NCBI GenBank assembly: GCA_009792885.1
Contig: WMCF01000025.1
Coordinates: 1,571,852 to 1,635,851, forward strand
Source: Eremophila alpestris peregrina
Lineage: Eukaryota; Chordata; Aves; Passeriformes; Alaudidae
DNA: 64,000 nucleotides
Direction of reading: 5' to 3'
The position numbers were made by a program, and so were the translations under genes. Below the pieces are notes generated by a model. It did not search any database. It saw nothing but the letters and a program-made list of their open reading frames with translations, and was not told the origin of the DNA. Shown here one piece after another: positions 51,762-62,759 of the stretch. Positions within the stretch are counted from its first letter, which is position 1. Every line of letters begins with the position of its first letter.

Positions 51762-53950
51762 GGTGTCTATACAGAGCCCTTGCTCTTCATGGAGAAATGT
51801 AATGGTGTAACTTTTGATGTTCCCTGCTACTCAGTCAAAATCCATCTATCTAAACTTCTCTGAATTAAAAGGACTTAGAACTCTAAAGCTGAATCTCATC
51901 ACTGTGAATGAATACAATAAACTTGTCTTGTGGAACAAAGGTAGAACTCTTATGTCTTCCTATCTGCAGGAGCAAAACACTGTATTTTAATTCAATGTCA
52001 CAGGTATAGCACATACTTATAAAGAAAGAAAACAATTTTTAAATAATTTTGATCATATGTAAGGAAATCGCCACCAGATTCACGCAGATAAGAACCTGCA
52101 GTATTTATTCCAGTACTACATAGTAATTATTAAGCCTATATAATAATTATTAAGTGGATTTACAACATTTAAAAAGGTTGCATTAGCGCCCAGTGTTTCA
52201 CAGCCTTTTCATTTAAAACCTCTGCTGTTACTCTTTAGAATATTTAATGTTACAATGCAGCCAGCAATTTTCTGTTTGCTCTTCTGGGCAGATGCTGGCA
52301 CATAGCTAGAATTATGCTAATGAGATCCTCAAGGTATGCACACAGTTTAACTGAGTGAAATCACAGAAAAGTCATTTTATGGTCTTCAAGTCTCAGATTC
52401 TGTCCTTCTAGTCGCTTAGGCTCAAATGCTGAATAAGTACTTTACTGCCCACTGACAAGAAAATACATGCCAGCATGGGTAAAGGACTAGATGGTGTGGT
52501 CATTGCATCAAACAGTTCATTGCCATGTAGATACATCCAAAAGTATTCTTTTTCTTGGGAGATGTTCCCCTCTTCACTTTTCTGCAGTGTGCTCTGCATC
52601 TGGGCTAATATTAAGCTTCCCTTGTTGCCACTGAGACAATCAGACTGCTCAGATTTCATTTAATAAAATCCTAAGATCAGCAATAATATCTGTATTTGTT
52701 TACCAACAAATATATGCCTATTTGTATATAAAAGATGACAGAAGTCTTTTCCTAGACCTCTACATTCTCTGTGTGCAGCTGCCCAGACTCCTGCTGCCAT
52801 GCCTGGGACAGTTGTTCTGACACAGCCACCCCCATTTTCTAAAAGTTGGCTGAACATTCATAAAGCCCTGCTTACAGCATCACAGTCAAGTCCTTTTGTT
52901 GGTTTGTTTAATTTTTAATGAAATCAAATTCTTTCTTTCTTATTACAGACATGTGCCTAAACTATTCTGTAAGCAAATATTTTTCAGTGACTGTACTGTG
53001 AATCTAACAGAAAGAAACCAGTACAGAACAAAGCAGAAAAGTGTTTTCCTAAACATTTTCACTACTTCTAAAAAAATTATTATTTGAAAACATTTATCTT
53101 AAAATGTTCCTAAGGCCAAAAAAATTTTAAAAAAACACCAAAAATTGCACATTCAAGTTTTTCTCCTGACCATTTTGTTACAGTTTTCAGGTATCACTGC
53201 AACGAAATCCTGCTATGAAATATTGCAGAATCTACCTCAAAGAATTGTATCAAGCTATAGGCTCTCTGAGCAACTAGATTATGCCAAGAACAACAGGTAC
53301 ATGGACTCGTTTTATTCATTTTGTAAACCTGCTGCTTATTTATTCCATACTGTTAATCAGATCCTGCCACTAATGCCCACATCCCCCATAGGAGGGAAGT
53401 CTGCTGAGGTCACTGGCTGAGTCTTGACATTGTTAATTGCTGCTCAACAACTCCCAGCAGCACAGAGATACCATGGTCAAGCACAGGCCTCCGAGGAGGT
53501 GCACGGGAAAAAGAAACTTCATCTGACTCTAAATGACCATCACAGCTTTGGGGAAAACAAGGTCTGATCCAAGTGGGAGCCAGAATTAAGAGAACCAGAA
53601 TTAAAAAACCCAACCAGCTCCCTTGGGGAAAGAGATCAATTCATGTTGGTTTGCACTTTTTTTTTTTTTTGACATATAGATAATAGCCCTTTATATTTTA
53701 AATAACAATGACTTTCTATACTAATTGTTTTTTGTGTCTCTGTGCTGAAGGCTTTCAGGGCTCAGAAAGCAAGTCAAGATGCTGAACAGCATGTGTGTAC
53801 ACAAGATGACAGCCTCTGGCAGGGGACACAAAGGCTTCAGAATACGGGTGAGCACAGCGAAGGGCCACCCGTGTGCAGAGGAGAAGATGCTAGAAATCTG
53901 GCAGAGTGCTCAGAAGGGAGTTTGTTGGCCTGAACTTGACTTCTGCACCT

Positions 53951-54010
53951 GATTGATTAATATTAACATACAATTAACATGAATGATGAATATTAACATA
54001 CAATTGCTCT
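53951..54010. repeat. Imperfect 2 x 30-bp tandem duplication
   Basis: AATATTAACATACAATT occurs at 53959-53975 and again at 53989-54005, inside two adjacent 30-bp units that share most of their other bases. Confidence 0.85.
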
Positions 54011-55508
54011 TGCTGAATTACTCCACAGCTCTATGACTGCTTCATGGATGCTTGCACATGTTATTATCTCCCTCTTCCCTCTCACCAGCCATGGGCACTA
54101 CACCCTTAGGGGTAAAAACACGTACCCTTAAGACTAAGTAGATGTATGTTACAAACTTGCTGCTTGATTTTAATCAAAAGAGCTGGCATTAAGCTGCTGT
54201 TTTTAAATTAAAACCTCCTTTGCTCAGTTGTTTTTTGTCTTGCAGAGAATCTATCAATCAGGAGAAGTCACCGTAGGATGCACTCAGTGGCAGCAGGCTA
54301 TTTCATCCCTTCCCCCAAACCCAGACACTGACTTTTTCCTTCTTCCTCCCCTCCCCAACTTCATTAACTAAGTGCACTGAATAAACCTTAACATCCCAGC
54401 TAAATCCTATTGGCCCTGGATTTGCTGCTTAATGCTAAAACCCAAGCGACCCATTTTTCTCCTGTTGATACTTCTATTGCTGATGGCAGCCAGCAGAGAA
54501 AAATACCCAACTTTAAACTTTTTCATGTAAGAAACAAAACTGAAATAATTCATCACTCTTTCTGCTGCTGCTCACAAACTTTATGTAAGCTTTACGTGAC
54601 ATGTCAAAGCGTCCCTTGCCTTTGTGCTTCATGGGCAGCACAGTGAGCCTGTTGCTTAGCAAATGATTACAACAGAGTGCATCTGTTATTAAAAGTGCAA
54701 CTAGGTCTCTTTTAAAGGAAAATGATCTGGCAAAGTCTATGAAAATTAATTTCTGTGCACTCTACGATCCCTAATCATAAGCATGAGAGGATGGAGATCC
54801 CACTAACTGAAAATCTTGGGGAGAGAATAACAAAGAGAGTGAAAAGCTTCAGGGCTACAGAATAATTTTGGTTGATATCCTTAAGTTTTGCTTTGAACTC
54901 TAAGTTTGTCTTCCCAATTTCACATATGCCACAGAAAAGGCTAAAGATTATTCACTGTGCCCCTGCCTCCTGGCTGTCAGCCCTCAGGCTACACCCCAGT
55001 TATAACTGCTGCATGTCATCTCAGCTCAGCTGCTCAGCTGCCCAATGTTTCCTCCTTGGTCCGTGATGACAAACAGGAACTTCAATGGTTCTTCCCAGCT
55101 CCTGACTCACTTTTTCCAAAGTGCCCAAACTGGGTCATCCATCCAGCTGCAAAGCCTCCCTGTAGTAGCATTAAGACCTTTGGCTCCTGGTGTCACCCTC
55201 CTGCCTTTACTGCTTGCTCCACCAGACCTCTGATCTCTCTTCCACCTTGAAAATATTACACCATGACCACTATGTGTTTTGCTGCAACATCTGACACTCC
55301 AAAACCCTTCCCTCCCAGAAATATCTCTTTCCCATTTCTGCCACACACGTCTGTGGCTGCAGTCACATCCTCATTAGCTTTGCAAGCAGCTCCACGACCT
55401 TCCACTGCAGTAATACACCCCTGCCCTGCTGCAGGCTCCCTCTGGACTTGTCCCTGTCCAGTATGTTTGGACACAGGCTCCCAGCACTCCTAAGCAGGAG
55501 GGCCACCT

Positions 55509-55908
55509 TGTAGTAATGTACTTGCATGAGTCAAGTTATTCTCTGTACTATCTAAACTCCTTGTAATCTTATCAGAACACCTGTAGTCTTGTTATTCAAA
55601 CTCTCAAAAATTCACTAAGGCTACTGAAGTAAAAGTAAGACTAAAATAAAAAAGAAGAGCTTGAGAAACTAACTATCAAGAATGCAAACCTCAGATAAAA
55701 GTAGGCTCAGCGTGATGATAGACTCTGATCAATTAGGTATCTTAAGGAGTACATGCTAGCCTCATAGACAAGGTAGAAGATCTAATCAAATAATGCATGA
55801 TTGCATGAATGTGCTTGCTAGAATCTGTAACTGTTGCTTATTGTAAACAATAAAGTAGTTTCTGCATAACCATATTAGTTTGCTGTACAGAGGTCTGTTT
55901 CTCCTGCA
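55509..55908 (+). mobile_element. Solo LTR of an avian endogenous retrovirus (class II/ERVK-like)
   Basis: A 400-bp segment starts TGTAGTAATGTA and ends CTCCTGCA (canonical 5'-TG…CA-3'). It is flanked on both sides by the same six bases, CCACCT (55503-55508 and 55909-55914), a perfect target-site duplication. A six-base duplication is typical of class II (ERVK/alpha-beta-like) proviruses. It contains an AATAAA signal at 55849-55854, about 55 bp before the 3' end, as expected for an R/U5 border on the plus strand. There is no internal retroviral coding sequence next to it, so it is a solo LTR left by recombination of the two LTRs. It splits a C/T-rich stretch that continues on both sides. It is annotated from structure only and no named family was matched. 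Confidence 0.75.
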
Positions 55909-56807
55909 CCACCTCCCCCTCTGGTGCCCCACGTCCTGTCCTTCTCCCTGGGAACTGAGCACGAGAGATGTCCTCCATCAGGACAGCCTCTTGCCCTGCA
56001 ATGGATCTGTGGAAAGCGGCTTCACACACAGAAAACTGAGCATTTTCCCTCACGGCTTGCAAAAGTCGCTCAGCGCATTTTCAGTTATCTGTCAGAGCGG
56101 CTATTCCAGCTTGCTCTTGGGTATCCAACCAACACAGCAGTCTTTGGATTTGACTTATATTTTTAATACCACATTTCACTTGACTTTATTATCAGACCTC
56201 AGTGCCCTACAATACCGAGGCAGGCTTCTGAGAAGGGCTGCATCCTGAGCTGCCTACCCCATGGGCACCCAGTCCTTTGCCCAGCAAATTCCCACAGCAT
56301 TCAGAGCCTGCAAAGGCTGCAAAGGAACAAGGAGCCTGGTCATTTGGTGAAAATGCAGCTATCCTGAATAAAAGTTGTATTTATAAAGAACCTAAAAGCA
56401 AATGCAGTCTAGCACTGAAGATACGTGGCACAGGTTATGATTATTAGTACGCTGTCTGGTAACAGAAGGCTTTCAAATAAAAACACTCTTACTGACTGTG
56501 CACTCTCGTTAATGTATTTCTGACCAATACCACTAATGGAGCGTTCATCATGTTTCTTGCTTCTCTGAAGTAACAAGAGAAATAGATTGAGCCATGTAAG
56601 AATAAAATTAAATATATCCATGGCGCTACACGTTATCATACTGCACAGACTCTACAAATGTGTTTAAACAGGGTCCTTGAAGGAAGTAATGGCAACTGAA
56701 TTCAATATTACAGAAATATTCAAACCAGCATAAATTGGAAGGCAGGAGAGATAAGGAATATAACCAGTAAAACAAACACTTATATTCTTGAGGACTTTTT
56801 TTTGCAG

Positions 56808-57088
56808 CAAGGACACAGATGAGAGAAAGAAAGAAGGCAAGGTCTTCTGTAAGAAACCAGCTACTCCAGACTAAAGAAAGTAAAAATATTTTTGTTTGCG
56901 GGATTATAGATAAGGATGGTATGGAGCAATATCCACATGATTCATCAAGATTTTTCCTTGCACTGAATACAGCGAGTAGCATGCTAGATAGAGGACATAT
57001 TTCTAAAGAGGTTTATGAGGAAGCAAACCTCAGTTTTTCTGTTTATTTTTATAAAGTCTTGACGGATTTCAACATGGCCAGTTCCTAG
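56808..57088 (+). CDS. Candidate plus-strand terminal exon of an unrecognised gene
   Basis: A strong acceptor (TTGAGGACTTTTTTTTGCAG) is followed by a frame open for 93 codons to a TAG at 57086-57088. The product is basic at first (RERKKARSSVRNQLLQ) and then mixed (NIFVCGIIDKDGMEQY, SSMLDRGHISKEVYEEAN), with no low complexity and a protein-like balance of residues. The exon starts with two nucleotides of a split codon. No upstream plus-strand exon or promoter was identified, and no family is recognised. The opposite strand in this interval looks less protein-like. It could be a lineage-specific exon, part of a decayed gene or a chance open frame. Confidence 0.33.
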
Positions 57089-58082
57089 ACTCTGCTTTGA
57101 ACCATTCTCAGTGATAGTTCATGAACTTTGCACCAGGAATCTTTTTAGGGATAAGCAACAGACAAATGGATTACCAGCTGCTCAACTCCATTTTTCACTA
57201 TTGTTCTACTTCAAGAACCAAATACAAAAGAAACAAACAAGACCTACAGCTAGACTGGATGGTACACGCACATCTAATAGATACTTATTTACTTATTTCT
57301 TTTAATACTTGAAGATAGACATGCAAAGGAATTGCCAGTTATGACTACATTTTGCTGCCTATAATTTACGCCTGTTAAAATATGTTTAGCTAATGTGCAT
57401 TAACTGAGTGTTTACTTTTCCACTAGTACTAGGAAGGTTGTCAGAAACACAAACACAAGCTGTACAGTATACATAACCATATCCACTAACAGGACATTCT
57501 AGTAGATGCATAAAGGAGATTAAAACATCATTTTAGGCGCACAGGAACAATTTTTCTTTCATCTTCAAAAATAATAATCATAGTAACGAGGTATGAAGCC
57601 CCGGGTCCTTTATTATTACTGTTAATTTAAAACTACCATATATTTTCGAACTTTTCTTTAGGAAACACACACTTTGAAGTTCACTTTTCCCCCACTGCAC
57701 AACTCGCTGAGCGACGACAGGGTTGTTTACCCAGGCTGTTTACACAGCAACTTAAAAACAACAGCAAGAAAAGCTTCCAGAAACATTTATACTTGAACGA
57801 AAGGTGATAACTTCCAATGCCAATACAAATTCCAAGACACGGGACAATATTCCAGCTTGGTTGCTTCTGACAGTGATGCTGGTTTACAGCACGTCAGAAA
57901 CTTACTAACCTCTGTCTTCCTAATCCCTCCGCAACCCCTGTGGTCTTCCTCGGCCTCTCCCCGCTCCGCGTTAAACTTGCAAGAAACCATTAACCGGGGG
58001 CACACGGACACACACCGAGCAGGCTCCGGATGGTATTATCGCCTTCGAGCGCCGGAGCCCCGGCTCGGGCGGGGTTACTCAC

Positions 58083-58200
58083 CGAGGGAAGCCCACACTT
58101 CCCGACTGACAGTCCCTGACGGATCTCCCCCAGCGCGGCTCACTCGTGCGGCGGATAACCCAGTCCCATCCCCGCACGGAGCGCTTCTACCGCAACTTGT
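58083..58200 (-). other. Possible alternative first exon (minus strand)
   Basis: The minus strand has a perfect GTGAGT donor at 58082-58077 following GGGCTTCCCTCG. No clear acceptor lies between here and the donor at 58423, so an alternative transcription start within the island is likelier than a second exon. A short upstream ATG frame (MGLGYPPHE, then stop) occurs in it. The right boundary is arbitrary. Confidence 0.35.
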
Positions 58201-58278
58201 TGGCTTCGGCCTTTTACAAGTGGAGTTTTCCCGACTCGGCCCGGCGCTGCCCGTCCCGGGCCGGCTGCTCGGCCGGAC

Positions 58279-58319
58279 GCGGCCCGCCAGGCTCCCCCCG
58301 GGCGGCCCGCCAGGCTCCC
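58279..58319. repeat. 18-bp direct repeats within the CpG island
   Basis: GCGGCCCGCCAGGCTCCC occurs at 58279-58296 and again at 58302-58319 with 5 bp between the copies. It could be a duplicated GC-box-like factor site or a simple GC-rich slippage product. Confidence 0.9.
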
Positions 58320-58422
58320 GCCGCCGCCGCCGCGTACAAAGAGCCCCGCGGCCCCGGCGGCGGCCCCGAGCCCCCCCAGCGCCCCCCGAGCGCGGCGCGG
58401 GCCCCGCGGGGCCGGCACCCAC

Positions 58423-58538
58423 CTGCGGAGCCGCTCCGCTCCCGCCTCCCCGGCGCAGCTCCCGCCGTGCCGCCCTGCGCGGACAGATGGCCGGCAGCCC
58501 TCGCAGCCCTCCGCTCTGCCGGAGCGAGGCAAAGCCCG
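58423..58538 (-). other. Probable first exon (3' part) of a minus-strand gene, truncated by the gap
   Basis: On the minus strand the sequence from the gap to 58423 ends in CGGCTCCGCAG|GTGGGT, a near-consensus donor inside the CpG island. The visible 116 nt contains no ATG in a good context, so it is most simply 5' untranslated sequence. The start of the exon and the transcription start probably lie in or beyond the 65-N gap. Confidence 0.5.
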
Positions 58539-58603
58539 NNNNNNNNNNNNNNNNNNNNNNNNNNNNNNNNNNNNNNNNNNNNNNNNNNNNNNNNNNNNNN
58601 NNN
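58539..58603. other. Assembly gap (65 N)
   Basis: Sixty-five unknown bases interrupt the peak of the CpG island and are followed at once by T9 and a C/T-rich tract. GC-rich promoters are commonly lost in short-read bird assemblies. The true length is unknown. Confidence 1.
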
Positions 58604-58660
58604 TTTTTTTTTCCTTCCTCTTTCCTCCCTTCTCCTCGTTTTATCGTCTCTTCCTCCCTT
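58604..58660. repeat. Polypyrimidine tract beside the gap
   Basis: About 55 bases are almost entirely C and T (purine-rich on the minus strand), starting with T9 at the gap edge. Such a tract upstream of a minus-strand first exon may be promoter-proximal and probably contributed to the gap. Confidence 0.8.
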
Positions 58661-61398
58661 GGCTTAGACCCCTGGCAGATCAGCACAAGTGTGCTCACAA
58701 CACCCCCTCCACCAGTCACTTCAATTAGTGCCACACGAGAGGAGCTTCTGCCTAAAATCTGCTTAAGAAAGGGCCAGAGGGCAGGGCAATCGCCTTTGCT
58801 CAACAATGACCAGAAGCTGCTATAAATATCCAAACAAAGGCGCTGGCAAGGCCAGGAATGTCATATCCTAATGTGATAAAAATTGTAAATATCCGATGTA
58901 TACCAGAAACACAAAGCAAGAAAATAAGTTTTTTTTTTTTATAAAAGAGACAAAGATTAAAAGCAGCCACCACCTCCTTACCCTCTCTTCCCAATACGTG
59001 ACCTTGTAGTATGTTATCAAAGTTGTGTATTTCTGGGTGCCAAGCTATTATGTTTTCGAGGTCCCGAGCAGCTCGTTCACAATCCCTTTGTGACAGCTGC
59101 TCGCTAATATTTATAGGTACCCAAGTCTGTGCACCTTATATAACCAAATCGACTGACCAGGGCTGGGCAGAGGTAGACTCCAACCCCACAGATATGGTGC
59201 TTCACACAAATAGTACAGGCGGTGACTTACCTTGTTAATTAAAACATTAACAAGAAGTTCCCAATACACCAATAAGTACAGCAATACATTAATACAGTAT
59301 AGACAAGGGTGCATTTATATGAAGACTGGAGGACTTAATGTAATTTCATTTAGACACATTTTGCACTAACATATTCCAGTGCTATGAGTGAGGACAGACT
59401 ACAGCCTGAGGTTTCTGACTATACAGTGAGCTGGAGTCGAAAACTAACAAAAAACCAAACACCAACCAAACAACAAAACTCACAAAAAGCCCACACACCC
59501 TTTATCAAGCACAGTGCCTCCACCAGCAGTGCCTGGGCTTGTGCATCAGTTCCCAAATGTCCAGTTCACACTGTGCAAGTAGCTGGATGCCACTGCCTCT
59601 AGCATGGGGAGGGCAGAATGGGTGAAGGGAGTGGTTTTGGTCCCATAAGACTGCTTGTAAACTCTGCAGTGCCTTCGAGATAGTAATTTCCAGTCTGTTG
59701 ATGGCTGGATGACAACAGCTAGGTTCATCTGAGGGGAAGCCAATAGCTGCTGTCACCTAATTCCCTCCCCAGACGTTCAAGAATGTAATCATTGCAAAGG
59801 GAGGGCACTCAGTTCATGTCCAAGTCTCGTGCCCCAATGTTTATGTTCAAATCTGTGTAAAAGTAATTAATCCTATTGACCAACCGCATGCTCTTTTAGA
59901 GCTGAGATAAAGGCCATCTGAAATTAACCCTGTATTTCCTCTGTTGGGTTTCCATCAACTCAAAAATCAAGTTCTACTACAAATAAATATTGCTTTTTCC
60001 ATTTCATTCCCATGCCCTCTTCTGATCACACTTGTTTGTCCTGCTGCAGTGAGCAGTGCTTTCTCAAACTAAACCAATTCACATACAGACTTTCTAAGCA
60101 CCCTTATCCACAAAGGATGGTCACAGAGGGGTTTTGCTGCTTTATTAATTCCCTGATTTTGAGCATGTGCCCAATGTAACGAAGAGTGTACTTTTAGAAG
60201 ATCACTTGATTTAAAGGAGCGAATATTTAAGTGAAGCTCATACGAAACTCTAGTCCAAAAATCTCGTGTACAGGCTTGAAAGAACAAAACTGCCCACAAG
60301 ATTTCCAGACTTCCTAGATTCAGCAGGGACAGAAATATTCTTTATTTCAACAAAGAGTTGTGAGTAACCCTGAGTAATGGGCACAGATGCAAAACAATAC
60401 CACCAACAGAAAAAACACAGACTGAGCATTGTTGGGCCAAAGCTGCCAGCCCATGGGCTGACAAAGTCCTCCCTGATGATGGGGGAGAGGAAAGCAGAGG
60501 TCCTCACTCTGGCACAGGCATGGTGCAGGTCTGTGCAGCCCAGCACAGCAGCCAGAGTAATGGAATTACATCCAGCTGAATTTCCAAGGTGTTCCATGCA
60601 TTATGGCTAATTAACCCTGCCAGTTCCACTGGCTGGTCTTTACACAAGCTCTTGCCTCTACTTCAGTCAGGGCCAACTAGGTGGGTTGGCCACAGCAGCA
60701 ATACAAGCATGTTTTGCATTGCAAAAGGGTGGACAGAAGTCTCACTGAAGGAATAAACCCCCCCTCCCCAACATAATCCTCAACAACAAAAACCCCTGCA
60801 GGTAAGCAGGAAAAAGATTTTTAGAAGAATAAGCTTACTTGGCAAAAACATGAGCAATGACTTAAATAACTGCATAGTTGTGACTGAATAACAAGACAAC
60901 AAAAATAAATCACTAATGGAGTGAAATGCAAGGCTGTGTTCATGGTATAAAAATTTAGGCAGCCAGGCAGATGAATAAATTGGTGGAACTGTGTTACTGA
61001 TGCAAGAAGTGACAGAAAAATATCCTTGTCTCTGAATTCTGGTCGGGTTTTGTATCTTTAATTTTTGTATCTGTCATTCCTGATTTCAAAGAGGGGAAAG
61101 AAAAAGGGTTATATATATAAAAAAATTATTCTTTCACCAAAAGGCTCTGTTTGTATTGATCGGTCTTGATTTGCTCCTCATCATTTTGGATGCTGCTTTC
61201 CTACACCAGCTTTTCCAACCTATGGATAGAAATAGTGGAGGAATCTTGCAACCTCCCTTCAGGACGGGTGAAAATGTAACATGAGAAAAACTGCATGTAT
61301 GGATATATGCCTCACAAAGGGATATTCAGAAGGGTTGTCTTTGCAAGTGTGAAAGTATTCCAAATGCCATTTGCTTTTCAGTTCAAAATGCTCCATTT

Positions 61399-61434
61399 GA
61401 TGATAAATCTAAGAGACAGATGATAAATCTAAGA
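61399..61434. repeat. Short direct duplication
   Basis: GATGATAAATCTAAGA occurs twice, the second copy 20 bp after the first. It is a small local duplication. Confidence 0.9.
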
Positions 61435-62737
61435 AATCTCCCTGACTGAGCAATGTCTCAAAACGAAAATGTACAATGAAAAGATACTGTTTAGTTTATA
61501 AACAATGTAATGTATAATTGCAATTTTTAACTGTTCATAAAATTTTCTACCAATAGAGCACTCATTTTACAGAGAATCATGCCTTACCTGGAAGTGCTGT
61601 AAGTTAACTCACTAAGGAAATAGAAAACTGGATCAGATACACTGGATCTTTGCATATGGCATAATTTCCTGGAGAAGGAAACCTGTGTACGGAAAGCTAT
61701 CCTCAAGCACTGGTTGAAGTTTTCCCTTAAATACTGTTTTGTTTGATAAGTGAAAACTGACAACACCACCAAATCCCCTAGTATTAGTGTTCTTTTCTTT
61801 TACACGTCCCTGCTCTTGGACAAAAAATAATAATGGCCTATGCTATTCCTTAGCCTGGATAAAATGTTGCCGTTCTGGAGATAAAGACGTATTGAGCTGA
61901 GCAATTAAATAGCTAAATAAATGAATCAGCAGAGCAGAAGTGACAGATTTAATTACTGCTTAGAGCTAGGAAGGGGAACTAATTATGGGGTTCATGAACC
62001 TCATGCCATTCTTTTCCTTAAGCATGTGCTTCGATTCTTCTGGATCAAACTCTGCAAATGCAGTAGCACCATGCACTAGATTTAAAAAAAAAAAAAAAAA
62101 GGAGAAAGAAAGGCACAAAAAAGTTATCCAAAATTTGGAAATTAACTCTAATCTTTGAAGAAAGAGTTGTCAATATTCTGTTCTAAAAGCCGGTGTTCAA
62201 TTGACTCCACACCATGTGTTACAAGAGCTTGCTTTCAAATAGATAAACACTAAAAATTTAGTTCTCCAAAAAATATCAAGTTCACTAGATGTGAATAAAG
62301 CAAAGATTGCAAGAGAAGGCTGTGGTAAGTGAGGTATGATGCATATAGCTCTACTGAGTGGTTAGGAGTCCTGTTCATCAGAAAGTATCTGTCTCTGGGA
62401 AGCCTGAGAAAGCTTTTGATCCTGCTACATCTCTGCTGCTTTAGTCACCCCACCACACCAAGCAAAATATCTCAGAATGATGCTTTTGTGACCACCAACT
62501 AAAAAAACACTAGTGGTGGAAAAAAACCTGCTTCTCAGTTTCTGCCTTCTGTCTCATTTTGCATTTACTTTACCATTCTAATTTTATTCTTGTTTGATAA
62601 AACTGCCAATGCCAGTTATTTGAGCTTCACATTAAAATCATGATCCTAGTGGTATAATCCCCTAAACATAGAATTCTTTTCCTCATTAGTGGGAGGGAGA
62701 AAGGAATAAAAGCTCACGTATATAGCATTTGAATCAC

Positions 62738-62759
62738 ATCATTCAATTAATTGAATGAT
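62738..62759. repeat. 22-bp perfect palindrome
   Basis: The half-site ATCATTCAATT is followed immediately by its exact reverse complement AATTGAATGAT. The centre contains overlapping ATTAAT/CAATTAATTG words of the kind bound by homeodomain dimers. It lies in noncoding DNA. Confidence 0.95.

Larger units (their letters stand above)
49240..55500. other. Noncoding stretch with microsatellites
   Basis: No gene could be supported. It contains a 10-bp-stem inverted repeat at 49795-49826 and microsatellites at 49881-49912, 50457-50538 and 51740-51761. An imperfect 30-bp tandem duplication lies at 53951-54010. The last 500 bases (about 54950-55500) are C/T-rich on the plus strand. Confidence 0.45.
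57920..58538 (-). promoter_or_regulatory. CpG island promoter, probably driving a minus-strand gene
   Basis: GC content and CpG density rise sharply from about 57.92 kb to the assembly gap at 58539, reaching almost pure G+C around 58240-58480 with many CpGs, which is the hallmark of a vertebrate housekeeping or developmental promoter. Two good splice donors face left on the minus strand: CTCCGCAG|GTGGGT at 58423/58422 and CCCTCG|GTGAGT at 58083/58082. A weaker AGAG|GTTAGT is near 57.91 kb. This suggests alternative first exons of one leftward gene. No equally good plus-strand donor stood out, although CpG islands are often bidirectional. The long open frames through this island are by-products of GC richness and include unknown bases. 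Confidence 0.8.

Noticed and set aside
53145..53420. Plus-strand frame with a signal-peptide-like start and a chemokine-like phrase (CYEILQNLPQRIVSSYR)
   Set aside because: The frame has no ATG (it begins with TTG), only one cysteine of the expected pattern near the start, and none of the later chemokine landmarks. It is probably coincidence.
55909..55940. TGGTGCCCCACGT just after the LTR, resembling a retroviral primer-binding site
   Set aside because: It lies about 13 bp past the LTR end and beyond the target duplication, so it belongs to the flanking DNA and not to a provirus.
57857..58833. Very long open frames on both strands through the CpG island (252 and 322 codons)
   Set aside because: They run across the N gap and arise from GC richness lowering stop frequency. 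The products are Pro/Arg/Gly/Ala-rich with no domain.
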